From NCBI GenBank assembly GCA_023138835.1, contig JAGLOP010000001.1:186001-250000 (forward strand): a stretch of DNA of 64,000 nucleotides, read 5' to 3'. Of the stretch, positions 44,044 to 52,730 are shown piece by piece; within the stretch, counting starts at the first letter, position 1, and each line of letters begins with the position of its first letter. The notes under the pieces are model-generated. The model ran no database searches. It was not told the DNA's origin and worked only from the letters and a program-made list of their open reading frames with translations. Origin of the DNA: Arcobacteraceae bacterium (lineage in GTDB: Bacteria; Campylobacterota; Campylobacteria; Campylobacterales; Arcobacteraceae). The position numbers and the translations under genes are program-made.

Positions 44044-44069
44044 TTTTCTCTTCCCGAAGGAAGAGAAAA
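44044..44069 (-). terminator. nirS terminator with UUCG loop
   Basis: TTTTCTCTTCC / GGAAGAGAAAA, a perfect 11-bp stem; on the minus strand the loop is C(UUCG)G, the extra-stable tetraloop, followed by TCTTTT. Directly after the nirS stop. Confidence 0.85.
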
Positions 44070-44077
44070 AATTCCGA

Positions 44078-45703
44078 TTAAGCACCAGGTATAGTTTGTC
44101 TATGCTCAATTGAGTAAGTAAATGTAGGAGTTGTTAATCCTGTAATATACTTAACAAATTTACCAGTTTTAGCTTCATAAATTCCGATTCTACCTGTATT
44201 CCATTCAGAAATCATAGTCCAATTACCGTGATTTGCTGGCTCTGCATGTAAAATTCTTGGAACTACATCTTTATGAGGAACTTTCCATTCTGCAATAATT
44301 GTACCATCAGCTTTAGTTAAAGTACCTTTATCTTTACCAACAGTAATAACTCTTTCAACTTCTAAATGTTGTTTATTAATTAAATGAACTTTATTCCAGT
44401 TTGAAGATCCACCTAATACATTATCAGCCCAGATCCATGGAGTATGCTCAGATGTACCAACAAATAGTGCTCCACCAGCTGTTGGAATATGTCTTACAAC
44501 ATCCCAGTTATTATCCCAAACAGTTACTTGACCAACATTCATGTTAACTGTAGCATGTAATTGACCATACTCTTCGTTATACCAAGATGAACCTTGACCT
44601 GGATGTGGTTTAGAACCAGTACCTGTATAAACTTTAGCAGCTAATGTTTTAGTTTTAAAATCTACAATACCAATAACATCACTACCTTGAGAAGCAATCA
44701 TATAGTATCTACCAATCTCTTTACCTTCATTTAAGAAAGCATCGTGAAGGATATTACCGATATTTGCGATATCTCCAACAACTGGAAAGTTTGGTTTAGA
44801 GTAATCTACAATATAAACATGTCCAGCATCTTTAAGTGCAAATGCAAAGTAAGGACCATACGGTGTATCAGCAATAGAAGCAACTCTTGAAGACTCAATG
44901 TTTCCTTCGTTGTTAATTACACTTGATGTAGGATATACTTTTAATGGCTCAAGAGTCATCGCATCAAATAAAATCGCTCCACCTGGCTCGTAGTTACCAG
45001 CCATTACATATTTACCATCTGGAGAAACTGCAAGTCCTCTTGAAGATGTACCGATTCTAACTTCAGCAATTTTTTGTTGACCTTTAGAAGCTAAATCAAA
45101 CATAGTTAATAAACCATCTCTAGAGATAGAGTATGCATATCTTGGTTGTCTTTTATTTGTAACTGTTACATGCACAGCAAAACCAGCTGGATGAGTAGAA
45201 ATTTTAGTTCCTTTTACACCATCTAAGAAAGTTACTTTAGAAGCATCTCTTTCTGTTACAAAACAAATATCAGTAACGTTATCTACATCAACTGCTTTTG
45301 GATATTTTTTAAATAATTTCATTCTATCATTTAATGTTCTCCATTTTTTCTTAACATTTTCAAGTGTAAGAATCATTGGTTGCTTACCTGTAAAGTTTTT
45401 AAGGTATTTAACCATTTCATCTGCATCAGATTGAGAGAATTCATGACCAATTGATTCACCTTTTTTAAATGGAATCATCGCAGAACCTGCTACACCATTT
45501 AGAATAGCAGAAGCTAAAGTTTGGTCATTTTTACCTCTTAAAACATCTGGTCTTAAATCAGAACCAACACCACCTTGGTGAGCCGGACCGTGACAACCTT
45601 GACAATCTTTTTCAAAAACAGCATCTGCATCAAAAGCAGCTGCACTTGTAGCAATTAAAGATGCCGCAGCAACTGTACTTAATATCAATTTATTTAATTT
45701 CAT
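44078..45703 (-). CDS. nirS: Cytochrome cd1 nitrite reductase
   Basis: 541 residues with a signal peptide (cleavage near 23, ATSAAAFDA), a cytochrome c domain (CQGCH at 34-38, distal region MIPFKKGESIGHEF) and the eight-bladed d1 propeller (about 120-541; AVHVTVTNKRQPRYAYSISR, LAVSPDGKYVMAGNYEPGG, LFVGTSEHTPWIWADNVLGG, RILHAEPANHGNWTM). It reduces nitrite to nitric oxide in the periplasm. Everything needed to make its d1 haem except NirN is in the window. Preceded by a clear AAGGAGAAAAAATG start and followed by two terminators. Confidence 0.98.
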   Translation of the reverse strand: MKLNKLILSTVAAASLIATSAAAFDADAVFEKDCQGCHGPAHQGGVGSDLRPDVLRGKNDQTLASAILNGVAGSAMIPFKKGESIGHEFSQSDADEMVKYLKNFTGKQPMILTLENVKKKWRTLNDRMKLFKKYPKAVDVDNVTDICFVTERDASKVTFLDGVKGTKISTHPAGFAVHVTVTNKRQPRYAYSISRDGLLTMFDLASKGQQKIAEVRIGTSSRGLAVSPDGKYVMAGNYEPGGAILFDAMTLEPLKVYPTSSVINNEGNIESSRVASIADTPYGPYFAFALKDAGHVYIVDYSKPNFPVVGDIANIGNILHDAFLNEGKEIGRYYMIASQGSDVIGIVDFKTKTLAAKVYTGTGSKPHPGQGSSWYNEEYGQLHATVNMNVGQVTVWDNNWDVVRHIPTAGGALFVGTSEHTPWIWADNVLGGSSNWNKVHLINKQHLEVERVITVGKDKGTLTKADGTIIAEWKVPHKDVVPRILHAEPANHGNWTMISEWNTGRIGIYEAKTGKFVKYITGLTTPTFTYSIEHRQTIPGA

Positions 45704-45719
45704 TTTTTCTCCTTAGTTT

Positions 45720-45734
45720 TTAAGTTAAACTTAA
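45720..45734. promoter_or_regulatory. Perfect palindrome just upstream of nirS
   Basis: TTAAGTT-A-AACTTAA, 15 bp, ending 17 bases before the nirS ATG and next to its ribosome site. Not an FNR box. Possible operator or translational hairpin. Confidence 0.35.
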
Positions 45735-45745
45735 CAAAATCCTAA

Positions 45746-45781
45746 CTTACTTTTTTTTAAGACACTCTTAAAAAAAGCAAG
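45746..45781. terminator. Intercistronic hairpin between nor operon and nirS
   Basis: CTTAC-T8-AAGA (from 45746) pairs with TCTTAAAAAAAGCAAG (to 45781) with a wobble and one bulge, about 16 bp. It ends in an A/T-run on either strand. AACACT-N7-AGTGTT (45798-45816) is a second small stem before it. Together they could end or attenuate transcription from norCB into nirS. Confidence 0.55.
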
Positions 45782-45832
45782 TTCCCTGAAAGAATGCAAC
45801 ACTCAAAATAAGTGTTACAAATCTTCACATTT

Positions 45833-45988
45833 CTACTCAGCTTCGTCTTCTAATCTTTTCTTCTCTTGTGCATAAATCCAAAACATTGGAAGTATAATTA
45901 CAGTGTGAAGAAAAATTGTTAATCCTAATGGATATTGATTTAACACTCCAAAAAAACTTGGAACTAAATCTGTAAATGGTTCAAACAT
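45833..45988 (-). CDS. 51-residue single-helix membrane protein between norB and nirS
   Basis: A short gene with a strong ribosome site (AAGGAGATAAAAGATG) 11 bases after norB. The protein begins MFEPFTDLVPSFFGVL, has one hydrophobic helix (YPLGLTIFLHTVIILPMFWI, about 18-37) and ends with a charged tail (AQEKKRLEDEAE). Size and layout recall small accessory subunits such as CcoQ of haem-copper oxidases. A role as an accessory subunit or assembly factor of cNor is inferred from position only. Confidence 0.75.
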   Translation of the reverse strand: MFEPFTDLVPSFFGVLNQYPLGLTIFLHTVIILPMFWIYAQEKKRLEDEAE

Positions 45989-45999
45989 CTTTTATCTCC

Positions 46000-47427
46000 T
46001 TATCTTTCGTGAATAGCATATTTACCAGTTGAAAGTAAATCTTTCGCCAAGTAAATAAAACCAACTAAAGTAACAACACCCATTACAAGTCTCCAACCTA
46101 GACCTTGAACAAACCAAAGTGCATCTTGTGATACAAAGAATGCTTCCCAAGTAGCCCCAAGCTGTGCACGTTCTACAAGAACCTGTCCATAACCAGAGAT
46201 TGTAAGTGCAACAGTCATACCAAATACACCAACATTAATAAGAATAATCGCCATTTTTGAATCAAAAGTAGCTCTTAATCTTGTAATATTGTTTGTACCT
46301 TGTACAGCTAAATAGAATACACCTATTAAAATCGTCGCGTAAGCACCAAAAAATGCTAAGTGACCATGAGCTGAAGTAAACTGTGTACCGTGAGTATAAA
46401 TATTTACTTGCGGTAATGTGTGGAAGAATCCCCATACACCAGCACCTAAGAAGTTACCAAACGCATTTGAAAAGAACCATGCAAGAGCAGGTGTATTAGC
46501 AATAACTTGTCTTCCTTCACCTTCACCTTTAGCAATACCTGATTGTTTACCCCAATCGTAAGTAACATGGATAAACATAGCAACTAACGGTAACGGCTCA
46601 AGCGCACTAAATAATGCTCCAATTTCCCACCAGTACTCAGGAGTACCAATCCAGAAATAGTGATGTCCCATACCTAAGATTCCAGATCCAAATAGCATTG
46701 CTACTTCAATCCATAACCACATCTCAACAACTTGTCTGTTTGCACCAATGATTCTAATTAAACCATAAGCAGCAAATACACCAACAAGAACTTCCCATGT
46801 AGCTTCAACCCATAAATGGATTACCCACCACCACCAAAATTGGTCCATAGAGATAGAGTCAGTGAAACCCATACCACATAAATATAAACCAACAAGTGCA
46901 ATCATATCAGCCATAAGAACAGTAACAATACCAGTTCTTTCACCTTTTATTGCAGTTAAGAATACGTGTAAAAGAAACCCAACCAAAACAACAGCGATAC
47001 CAATATCAGCCCATCTTGGAGCTTCGATATATTCTCGACCCTCACCAATAAACCAAATTGTCATCATATCTGCAGGTCCATATTGAACTAAGATATATAC
47101 TAAAACAACAACAGTAACTGCAGCTGTTAATACCATAAATCCTAACTTAGCTAATTTAATACCAACAATCTCAACACCTGTTTCGTCTGGAAGCAGCCAA
47201 TAAGCAGCTCCAACCATCGCATAAACCATCCAAACAACTAGCGCATTAATATGCACCATTCTTGCAGTTGAAAAATCAAAGATTTCAAAAAGAAAACTTG
47301 GATATAAAAATTGTGTTGCTGCAATAAGACCCATAAGTAATTGAGCTCCAAACAATACCATCGCAACTGTAAAATACCAAGTTGCCAGTTGTTGTCCTTC
47401 CCATTTTAAAGTACTACCAATTGCCAT
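46000..47427 (-). CDS. norB: Nitric oxide reductase subunit B (cNor)
   Basis: 475 residues, 12 membrane helices of the haem-copper oxidase superfamily. Haem and Fe_B ligand regions: MVHINALVVWMVYAMVGAAY, WWWVIHLWVEATWEVLVGVF, GMGHHYFWIGTPEYWWEIG and YTHGTQFTSAHGHLAFFGAY. It reduces two NO to N2O at the haem b3-Fe_B centre with electrons from NorC. No quinol-oxidising N-terminal extension, so it is cNor. It overlaps norC by one base. Confidence 0.97.
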   Translation of the reverse strand: MAIGSTLKWEGQQLATWYFTVAMVLFGAQLLMGLIAATQFLYPSFLFEIFDFSTARMVHINALVVWMVYAMVGAAYWLLPDETGVEIVGIKLAKLGFMVLTAAVTVVVLVYILVQYGPADMMTIWFIGEGREYIEAPRWADIGIAVVLVGFLLHVFLTAIKGERTGIVTVLMADMIALVGLYLCGMGFTDSISMDQFWWWWVIHLWVEATWEVLVGVFAAYGLIRIIGANRQVVEMWLWIEVAMLFGSGILGMGHHYFWIGTPEYWWEIGALFSALEPLPLVAMFIHVTYDWGKQSGIAKGEGEGRQVIANTPALAWFFSNAFGNFLGAGVWGFFHTLPQVNIYTHGTQFTSAHGHLAFFGAYATILIGVFYLAVQGTNNITRLRATFDSKMAIILINVGVFGMTVALTISGYGQVLVERAQLGATWEAFFVSQDALWFVQGLGWRLVMGVVTLVGFIYLAKDLLSTGKYAIHER

Positions 47428-48116
47428 TATCTACCTCCTGCTGTCTTTTCACGAAGTGTGAATTGACCATTTTCATCGCCCATTTTACCAAAGTTTCTTG
47501 GGAAACCATTAGTATCAATTGAAGACATATGTTTTAAGAATGCTACTAAACCTTTAGCTTCTTCAGCTGTGATTTGTAAATCTGGCATCATTCTTTCATG
47601 TGTAGGGTATTGAGAAGGATGCATTAAAAATTCAGCCATTGCTTCCTCTTTTGTATCTTTTCCAGTCATTCCCAGATATGGTCCATTTGGTCCCCATGCA
47701 GGATCCAACCATGCTTTTGTCAAATCTGGAGCATAGTATGCACCATTTCCAAGTAGTGTATGACAATTCATACAGTTCTTTGCTTGACTTCCTAATTTTC
47801 CTAAGTGTAGTAATGCTCCAGCTTCTTCCTCACTGTAATCATCTCTACCAAAAAATTTCTCTTTACCACCAATTACTGGCACCTCATGACCTCTTTTTTC
47901 ACTCATCTCATAAGTGATTTTATAGTTAATAACTGTAGGTCCTGGAACCCTTTTAGCTACACCATTTTTAAGATCATCATCATTACCCATAGCAATTTGA
48001 CCCAATGTGTCAAATGTAAGCCAAATTAGTAATACTGATGCAAAACCTGTAACCCAACCAGCTGATCTAGCCCAGAATCGGTTGTCTGTCCATACTGAAA
48101 CAGTTCTTTTTGACAT
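47427..48116 (-). CDS. norC: Nitric oxide reductase subunit C
   Basis: 229 residues: an N-terminal membrane anchor (about 20-37) and a periplasmic cytochrome c domain with C115-M-N-C118-H119 (NCMNCHTLLGNGAYYAPDLT) and a distal Met region (THERMMPDLQITAEE). Typical NorC is about 150 residues; the extra length is an insertion between anchor and haem (about 45-105) plus a C-terminal tail. It passes electrons to NorB. Encoded directly upstream of norB. Confidence 0.95.
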   Translation of the reverse strand: MSKRTVSVWTDNRFWARSAGWVTGFASVLLIWLTFDTLGQIAMGNDDDLKNGVAKRVPGPTVINYKITYEMSEKRGHEVPVIGGKEKFFGRDDYSEEEAGALLHLGKLGSQAKNCMNCHTLLGNGAYYAPDLTKAWLDPAWGPNGPYLGMTGKDTKEEAMAEFLMHPSQYPTHERMMPDLQITAEEAKGLVAFLKHMSSIDTNGFPRNFGKMGDENGQFTLREKTAGGR

Positions 48117-48132
48117 ATTTCCTCCTTTAATT

Positions 48133-48468
48133 TTATTGTTCGTATCTTTCTTCTGATCGTTGATTTAAATGATACCAAAGGTGTGGAAGTAATAAATACC
48201 CAAACATCGCCAACATTAAAACCTTCACAGTAAACGGGTCATTGCCTAAGGCACCAACCACATAATACATACAATATGTTTGTAGGCACCAAAAAATATA
48301 TGCAAACGGCATATAGATATTTTTTAGAAAACCCATTTTTACAAGCGTATAAATAGCCACATAAAAAAGTCCAAATAATAAAACAGCGGAAGACGATACA
48401 AATATCGGTAAGAATTGGTCTAGTGGAATCTCCGGGAGATTCAAAAACGGCGCATCTAAAATAATCAT
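48133..48468 (-). CDS. Three-helix membrane protein, first gene of the nor operon
   Basis: 111 residues with three helices (about 23-45, 50-70, 80-100; SAVLLFGLFYVAIYTLVKMG, FAYIFWCLQTYCMYYVVGA, VLMLAMFGYLLLPHLWYHL) and a charged tail (NQRSEERYEQ). It lies 16 bases upstream of norC. Function unknown; position as leading gene in the nor operon suggests a cNor assembly or accessory role. No haem motif visible. Confidence 0.75.
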   Translation of the reverse strand: MIILDAPFLNLPEIPLDQFLPIFVSSSAVLLFGLFYVAIYTLVKMGFLKNIYMPFAYIFWCLQTYCMYYVVGALGNDPFTVKVLMLAMFGYLLLPHLWYHLNQRSEERYEQ

Positions 48469-48486
48469 AATTTAATCCTTTGTGTT

Positions 48487-48547
48487 AGTATACGGAACTA
48501 GTAAAAGTTTATCTCTTTTTTGACTAAAAAAAATTGAGTTATGTCAA
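48487..48547 (-). promoter_or_regulatory. nor operon promoter with near-consensus FNR/DNR box
   Basis: TTGAG-TTAT-GTCAA (48534-48547) keeps TTGA/TCAA and a perfect dyad but changes the inner base of each half. TATACT at 48487-48492 (minus) gives a start near 48480, placing the box close to -60, a class I activator position. Confidence 0.55.
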
Positions 48548-48621
48548 TTTTTTGAATTATTTTTAATAATTTCTATTTTTAAGTTTAATTTAATATTTAT
48601 GAGAAAAAGAAAAGTTTTAGA

Positions 48622-48648
48622 AACACTTATTACTCTTAATTAAGTGTT
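48622..48648. repeat. Inverted repeat in the nor/tpx gap
   Basis: AACACTTA / TAAGTGTT, 8 bp, 11-base spacer. The core AACACT...AGTGTT recurs at 45798-45816 before nirS. Confidence 0.35.
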
Positions 48649-48678
48649 GTTTTATGTAAATTATTGATTATTAAAAAA

Positions 48679-48716
48679 GTTGAAAAATTAGAGTGTTTTT
48701 CACTCAATTTTTCAAC
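48679..48716 (-). terminator. tpx terminator
   Basis: Stem of GTTGAAAAATT-A-GAGTG (48679-48695) with CACTCAATTTTTCAAC (48701-48716), one bulge; on the minus strand it is followed by TTTTTT. Ten bases after the tpx stop. Confidence 0.88.
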
Positions 48717-48726
48717 GACTTATTAT

Positions 48727-49236
48727 CTATCTCGCGTCTTTAATAGCTTCTAGAACCTCATCATAATTTGGCTCATCTGTAACTTCTGGAACAATTTGTT
48801 TATAAACAATTTCACCGCTTCTATCCACAACATAAATTGTTCTTGCTAATAAACCTTTTAGTTTGTTATCAGCCATAAGTACACCATAAGCTTTTCCAAA
48901 GTCTTTTTCAACAAAATCACTTACTACAGTTAAATTATCAATACCCTCTGTTGAACAAAATTTAGATGATGCAAAAGGTAAATCCATAGATATAACTGTT
49001 GTAGTACAAATATCCAAAGCACCAACTTCAAGATTAAATCTTCGTGTTTCTGCCGCACAAGTTGCAGTGTCCAGCGACGGTACAGATATAAGTAATTGTA
49101 CTTGATCTTTAGCACCCCCAACCTCAACATCATTTAGGTCCGTTCCAACTGCAGTTACAACAGGTGCCATATCACCCACACTTAAATCATTTCCACTTAA
49201 TTGAACTTCTGTTCCTTTAAAATTTGTTGTTGCCAT
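48727..49236 (-). CDS. tpx: Thiol peroxidase (Tpx)
   Basis: 169 residues of the atypical 2-Cys peroxiredoxin family. Peroxidatic C60 (SVPSLDTATCAAETRRFN) and resolving C94 (FASSKFCSTEGIDN), an extra C77, and the family N-terminus TNFKGTEVQLSG. It reduces lipid and hydrogen peroxides with thioredoxin. Clean ribosome site (AAAAAGGAAAAGAAATG). Probably co-transcribed with the 31-codon ORF and tkt upstream. Confidence 0.95.
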   Translation of the reverse strand: MATTNFKGTEVQLSGNDLSVGDMAPVVTAVGTDLNDVEVGGAKDQVQLLISVPSLDTATCAAETRRFNLEVGALDICTTTVISMDLPFASSKFCSTEGIDNLTVVSDFVEKDFGKAYGVLMADNKLKGLLARTIYVVDRSGEIVYKQIVPEVTDEPNYDEVLEAIKDAR

Positions 49237-49261
49237 TTCTTTTCCTTTTTAGTGTTTTTTA

Positions 49262-49357
49262 TTATTCTTTTTTGCTTGGTGCCAATATATAAACCATAAT
49301 GCCAATTAATAATGCAACGGCTGAAACACCAAATACTGCATTATTAATACTTTCCAT
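49262..49357 (-). CDS. 31-residue membrane peptide between tkt and tpx
   Basis: An ATG five bases after the tkt stop opens 31 codons: a short polar start (MESINNAV), a hydrophobic helix (FGVSAVALLIGIMVYIL) and a basic/acidic end (APSKKE). The composition is like a genuine single-pass small protein, but the ribosome site is weak. Translational coupling to tkt would explain that. Function unknown. Confidence 0.5.
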   Translation of the reverse strand: MESINNAVFGVSAVALLIGIMVYILAPSKKE

Positions 49358-49362
49358 AATCT

Positions 49363-51303
49363 TTAATCGATTAAATCTTTAATCTTAGATTTAAGTTTAC
49401 CGATTGTAAATCCAAATTTTTCAAAAAGCTCATTAGCCGGTCCACTTTCTCCAAACCCTTCCATACCTATTACATGATCTGCAAACTTGTAATATTCCAT
49501 TGCTGTCGCCGCTTCTACTGCAACTACCGTTGTAGATGGGTCAATAATAGTATCAATATACTCTTTATCTTGCTCACAAAGTAAATCAAAACAAGGAACC
49601 GAAACTACATTACATTTTATTCCAAAATCATCTTCTAAATGACAGGCAGTTTGTAAACAAAGCATAACTTCACTTCCTGATGCCATAAGTGTAACGGTAG
49701 CATCTTCTCTTTTTGTTAAAAGATATCCACCATTGGCTACTTCACCAAATTCAACTTCCGGTTTTAAAGTTTTTAGTTTTTGTCTTGAACATACAAACGC
49801 AGTCGGACTATTCATAGTCAATGCTTTTTCCCAACATTTTACATTTTCAGTAGCATCTGCTGGTCTAAATGTATAAAAATTAGGTAACGCTCTAAATTGG
49901 CTTAACTGCTCAACAGGTTGATGAGTTGCACCATCTTCCCCAACTCCAATACTGTCATGAGTCCATACAAAATGGGCAGGAATATTTGAAAGTGCTGCAA
50001 CTCTTGCCGCTGGTTTTAAATAATCGCTAAAGATAAAGAATGTTGCACTAAATACTCTAAATAATCCATAAATACTCATAGCATTTACAATTGCAGCCAT
50101 TGAGTGTTCTTTGATACCAAAATGGATATTTCTACCTCTTGGAAAATCTCCAAGACCGGTAAGTTCAGTTTTATTTGACGGTGCTAAATCTGCACTTCCA
50201 CCTATAAAACTAGGTACAGCTTTTGCAATTGCATTTAAAATCTTATGATTTGAATCTCTTGTAGCAATATCACTAACTTCACTAAAATCAGGATATTGTA
50301 CTTTTGAATAATCAGGATTTAATAAAGCATTTAAAGTTTCATTTTGTTCGCTTAACGGTAAATCTTTTTTAACTAATTTATTCCAAGCTTTACTTAACAG
50401 CTCTCCAGATTCAGTTTTATCAAAAACTTTTTTAACCTCATCAGAAACTACAAATGATTGATCACGATCAAATCCTGCTTTTTCTTTTGAAGCAGCTAAT
50501 TCATCATCTCCTAAAGGAGCACCATGAGTATGATGACTGCCTTCTAATGTAGCAGCACCTTTTCCAATCGCAGTTCTTGCTATGATTAAAGTTGATTTAT
50601 CAGTATTTCTACTATTTGTTAAAGCTTCATCAATAGCATCAAAATCATGACCGTCAATTGTAATTACATCAAAGTTTATAGCTTCAAATCTCTTTGCTAC
50701 ATCTTCACTCCAAGCAATACTAATATCACCTTCTATTGTAATATCATTTGAATCATATATAATAGTTAAATTTGAAAGTTTTTGATGTCCGGCAGTTGCA
50801 CAAGCTTCATAAGAAATTCCCTCTTGCATATCTCCATCACCACAAAAACAATAAACATGATGATCAATAATCTCAGCGGTTTCAGAGTTCAAACAATACT
50901 TGGCATACTGACTTGCCATTGAGAAACCAACAGCATTGGCAACACCTTGCCCAAGCGGTCCAGTTGTAATCTCTACACCATCTGTGTGTTTGTATTCTGG
51001 ATGTCCGGGTGTTCTACTTCCTGTTTGTCTAAATTGTTTTAAATCTTCAATAGTTACATCAAATCCCCAAAGGTGAAGAAGTGAATAAACCATCGAAGAT
51101 GCATGACCGCCGCTAAAAACCAATCTGTCTCTATTTAACCAGTTTTGATTTTTTGGGTCAAGTTTTAAGTGTTTGCTCAAAACTGTAGCAATATCCGCCA
51201 TACCCATTGGAGCACCTGGATGCCCGCTATTTGCTTGTTGTACCATATCAGCTGCTAAAAATCTAATTGTATCAGCTTGTTTTTGTAATAATTGTTCTGA
51301 CAA
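49363..51303 (-). CDS. tkt: Transketolase
   Basis: 646 residues. Thiamine diphosphate site GDGDMQEGISYEACATAGHQ (about 150-170) and NSGHPGAPMGMADIA near the N-terminus, HDSIGVGEDGATHQPVEQL in the Pyr domain. It moves two-carbon units in the non-oxidative pentose phosphate pathway. Normal length. A tpx gene and a small peptide gene follow on the same strand. Confidence 0.97.
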   Translation of the reverse strand: MSEQLLQKQADTIRFLAADMVQQANSGHPGAPMGMADIATVLSKHLKLDPKNQNWLNRDRLVFSGGHASSMVYSLLHLWGFDVTIEDLKQFRQTGSRTPGHPEYKHTDGVEITTGPLGQGVANAVGFSMASQYAKYCLNSETAEIIDHHVYCFCGDGDMQEGISYEACATAGHQKLSNLTIIYDSNDITIEGDISIAWSEDVAKRFEAINFDVITIDGHDFDAIDEALTNSRNTDKSTLIIARTAIGKGAATLEGSHHTHGAPLGDDELAASKEKAGFDRDQSFVVSDEVKKVFDKTESGELLSKAWNKLVKKDLPLSEQNETLNALLNPDYSKVQYPDFSEVSDIATRDSNHKILNAIAKAVPSFIGGSADLAPSNKTELTGLGDFPRGRNIHFGIKEHSMAAIVNAMSIYGLFRVFSATFFIFSDYLKPAARVAALSNIPAHFVWTHDSIGVGEDGATHQPVEQLSQFRALPNFYTFRPADATENVKCWEKALTMNSPTAFVCSRQKLKTLKPEVEFGEVANGGYLLTKREDATVTLMASGSEVMLCLQTACHLEDDFGIKCNVVSVPCFDLLCEQDKEYIDTIIDPSTTVVAVEAATAMEYYKFADHVIGMEGFGESGPANELFEKFGFTIGKLKSKIKDLID

Positions 51304-51376
51304 TTTTATATCCTACTATTTAAATATTTAGGTGATTATAACTAATTTTTAGTAAAAATTTAATTTTATACTAAAT

Positions 51377-52543
51377 TTAAATTCCCTCTACTCTTAATAC
51401 TTGAGTTTTACCCACCATTAGCTCAATTGTCATAAAAAGTCTTTTGAAAACATTTTCTTGTCTATATTCAAGATTATGTTTTTTACAAATCTCTTTTATG
51501 ATAGGTTGACTTTTTTGATAAAAGAAATGTGTTCTATCTGGAAAAATATGATGTTCTACCTGATAATTTAAAAAACCATGACAAAAATCAATAAAATCAT
51601 TTCCGGTAGTATAATTTACACTTCCCATAATTTGTCTTAAATAGTACTCACCTTGAGTTTTATGTGGAGTACTGAATTGATAAATATCAGCAGCTGAATG
51701 ATTTGGAGTAATTACAGCAAATGAATGAAAATTTGCATATAACTCAGCCATAACTATAATTGTAAATGCTGTCCAAACAGCTTCCATACCTAATGGATAA
51801 AATAGAAATGGCAACACTACAAAATTAACAATTCCATAAGGTAAAAGATAATCTTTCCATAATAAAAGTCCATTTGGTTTAAATGGACTTATCTCATATT
51901 CCAAAGTTTGGGGTTCTTTATTTTTTCTTCTATCTTTATTTCCTAATATTCTTAATGTATTTGGGGCATAATATACAAGTTTCCAAACTGTTGCAAAAAG
52001 ATAAACAAAAGCATATTTAAAAAACATCGGCATTTTTTTCTCATGAAGCCATAACATATTCTTCTCAACATTATCCGGATCATCCGGCTCACCTAAATGA
52101 TAATGGTGCATAATATTATGTTCAAACATCCAAGCATCAGGTTTAATCCAATCTAACCAATCAATATATCTTCTCCAACCTGAGGCATAACCTTTTTTTG
52201 TATATCGATAAGGAATACCCGGCACTTTATCATAAGCACCATGCAAAATAGGATGAGTTACATCAGCCCATCTTGCCACATTTCCAACACCTATTAAAAT
52301 TGCAGATATTACAGATAAAACCCAAAACCATAAACCACTAAAACCTGATGAAACTTCAAATCCGACAATTACAAAAATAAGAAAAAATCCACTCAAAGTA
52401 GCACTTCTGCCCCACATCTCTAATTTTAATAAATGATCAAAATCTTCCTGTGTTGGATCACCTATCGTTTCTTTAATCTCATCGATATCTTTTTGAAGTA
52501 AATCTTGGTCTATTTCTTCATACCTCGTATATTCTTGTGCCAT
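51377..52543 (-). CDS. Membrane fatty-acid desaturase
   Basis: 388 residues with paired helices (about 50-88 and 225-270) and three histidine boxes of the desaturase family: HPILHG (near 95), HNIMHHYH (about 143-150) and QVEHHIFPD near the C-terminus. It probably inserts a double bond in acyl chains with a di-iron centre and O2, so it needs oxygen. Regiospecificity cannot be read. It lies between tkt and topA with its own promoter region (52544-52730). Confidence 0.88.
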   Translation of the reverse strand: MAQEYTRYEEIDQDLLQKDIDEIKETIGDPTQEDFDHLLKLEMWGRSATLSGFFLIFVIVGFEVSSGFSGLWFWVLSVISAILIGVGNVARWADVTHPILHGAYDKVPGIPYRYTKKGYASGWRRYIDWLDWIKPDAWMFEHNIMHHYHLGEPDDPDNVEKNMLWLHEKKMPMFFKYAFVYLFATVWKLVYYAPNTLRILGNKDRRKNKEPQTLEYEISPFKPNGLLLWKDYLLPYGIVNFVVLPFLFYPLGMEAVWTAFTIIVMAELYANFHSFAVITPNHSAADIYQFSTPHKTQGEYYLRQIMGSVNYTTGNDFIDFCHGFLNYQVEHHIFPDRTHFFYQKSQPIIKEICKKHNLEYRQENVFKRLFMTIELMVGKTQVLRVEGI

Positions 52544-52730
52544 AAGTATACCTTAAAATTTAATTTTAGAAAGTTTATCTAAATTATCTTTTATAATACG
52601 AATTACTTATTTTTATTCTTAATATAAAGTTTTAAAAAACATAAAAATTAGTTCACTTAAAGAAAATTAAATTTTTTTATGATACTATTTCGTTCAAAAA
52701 ACAACCTAATCTATATAATAAGGATTAAAT

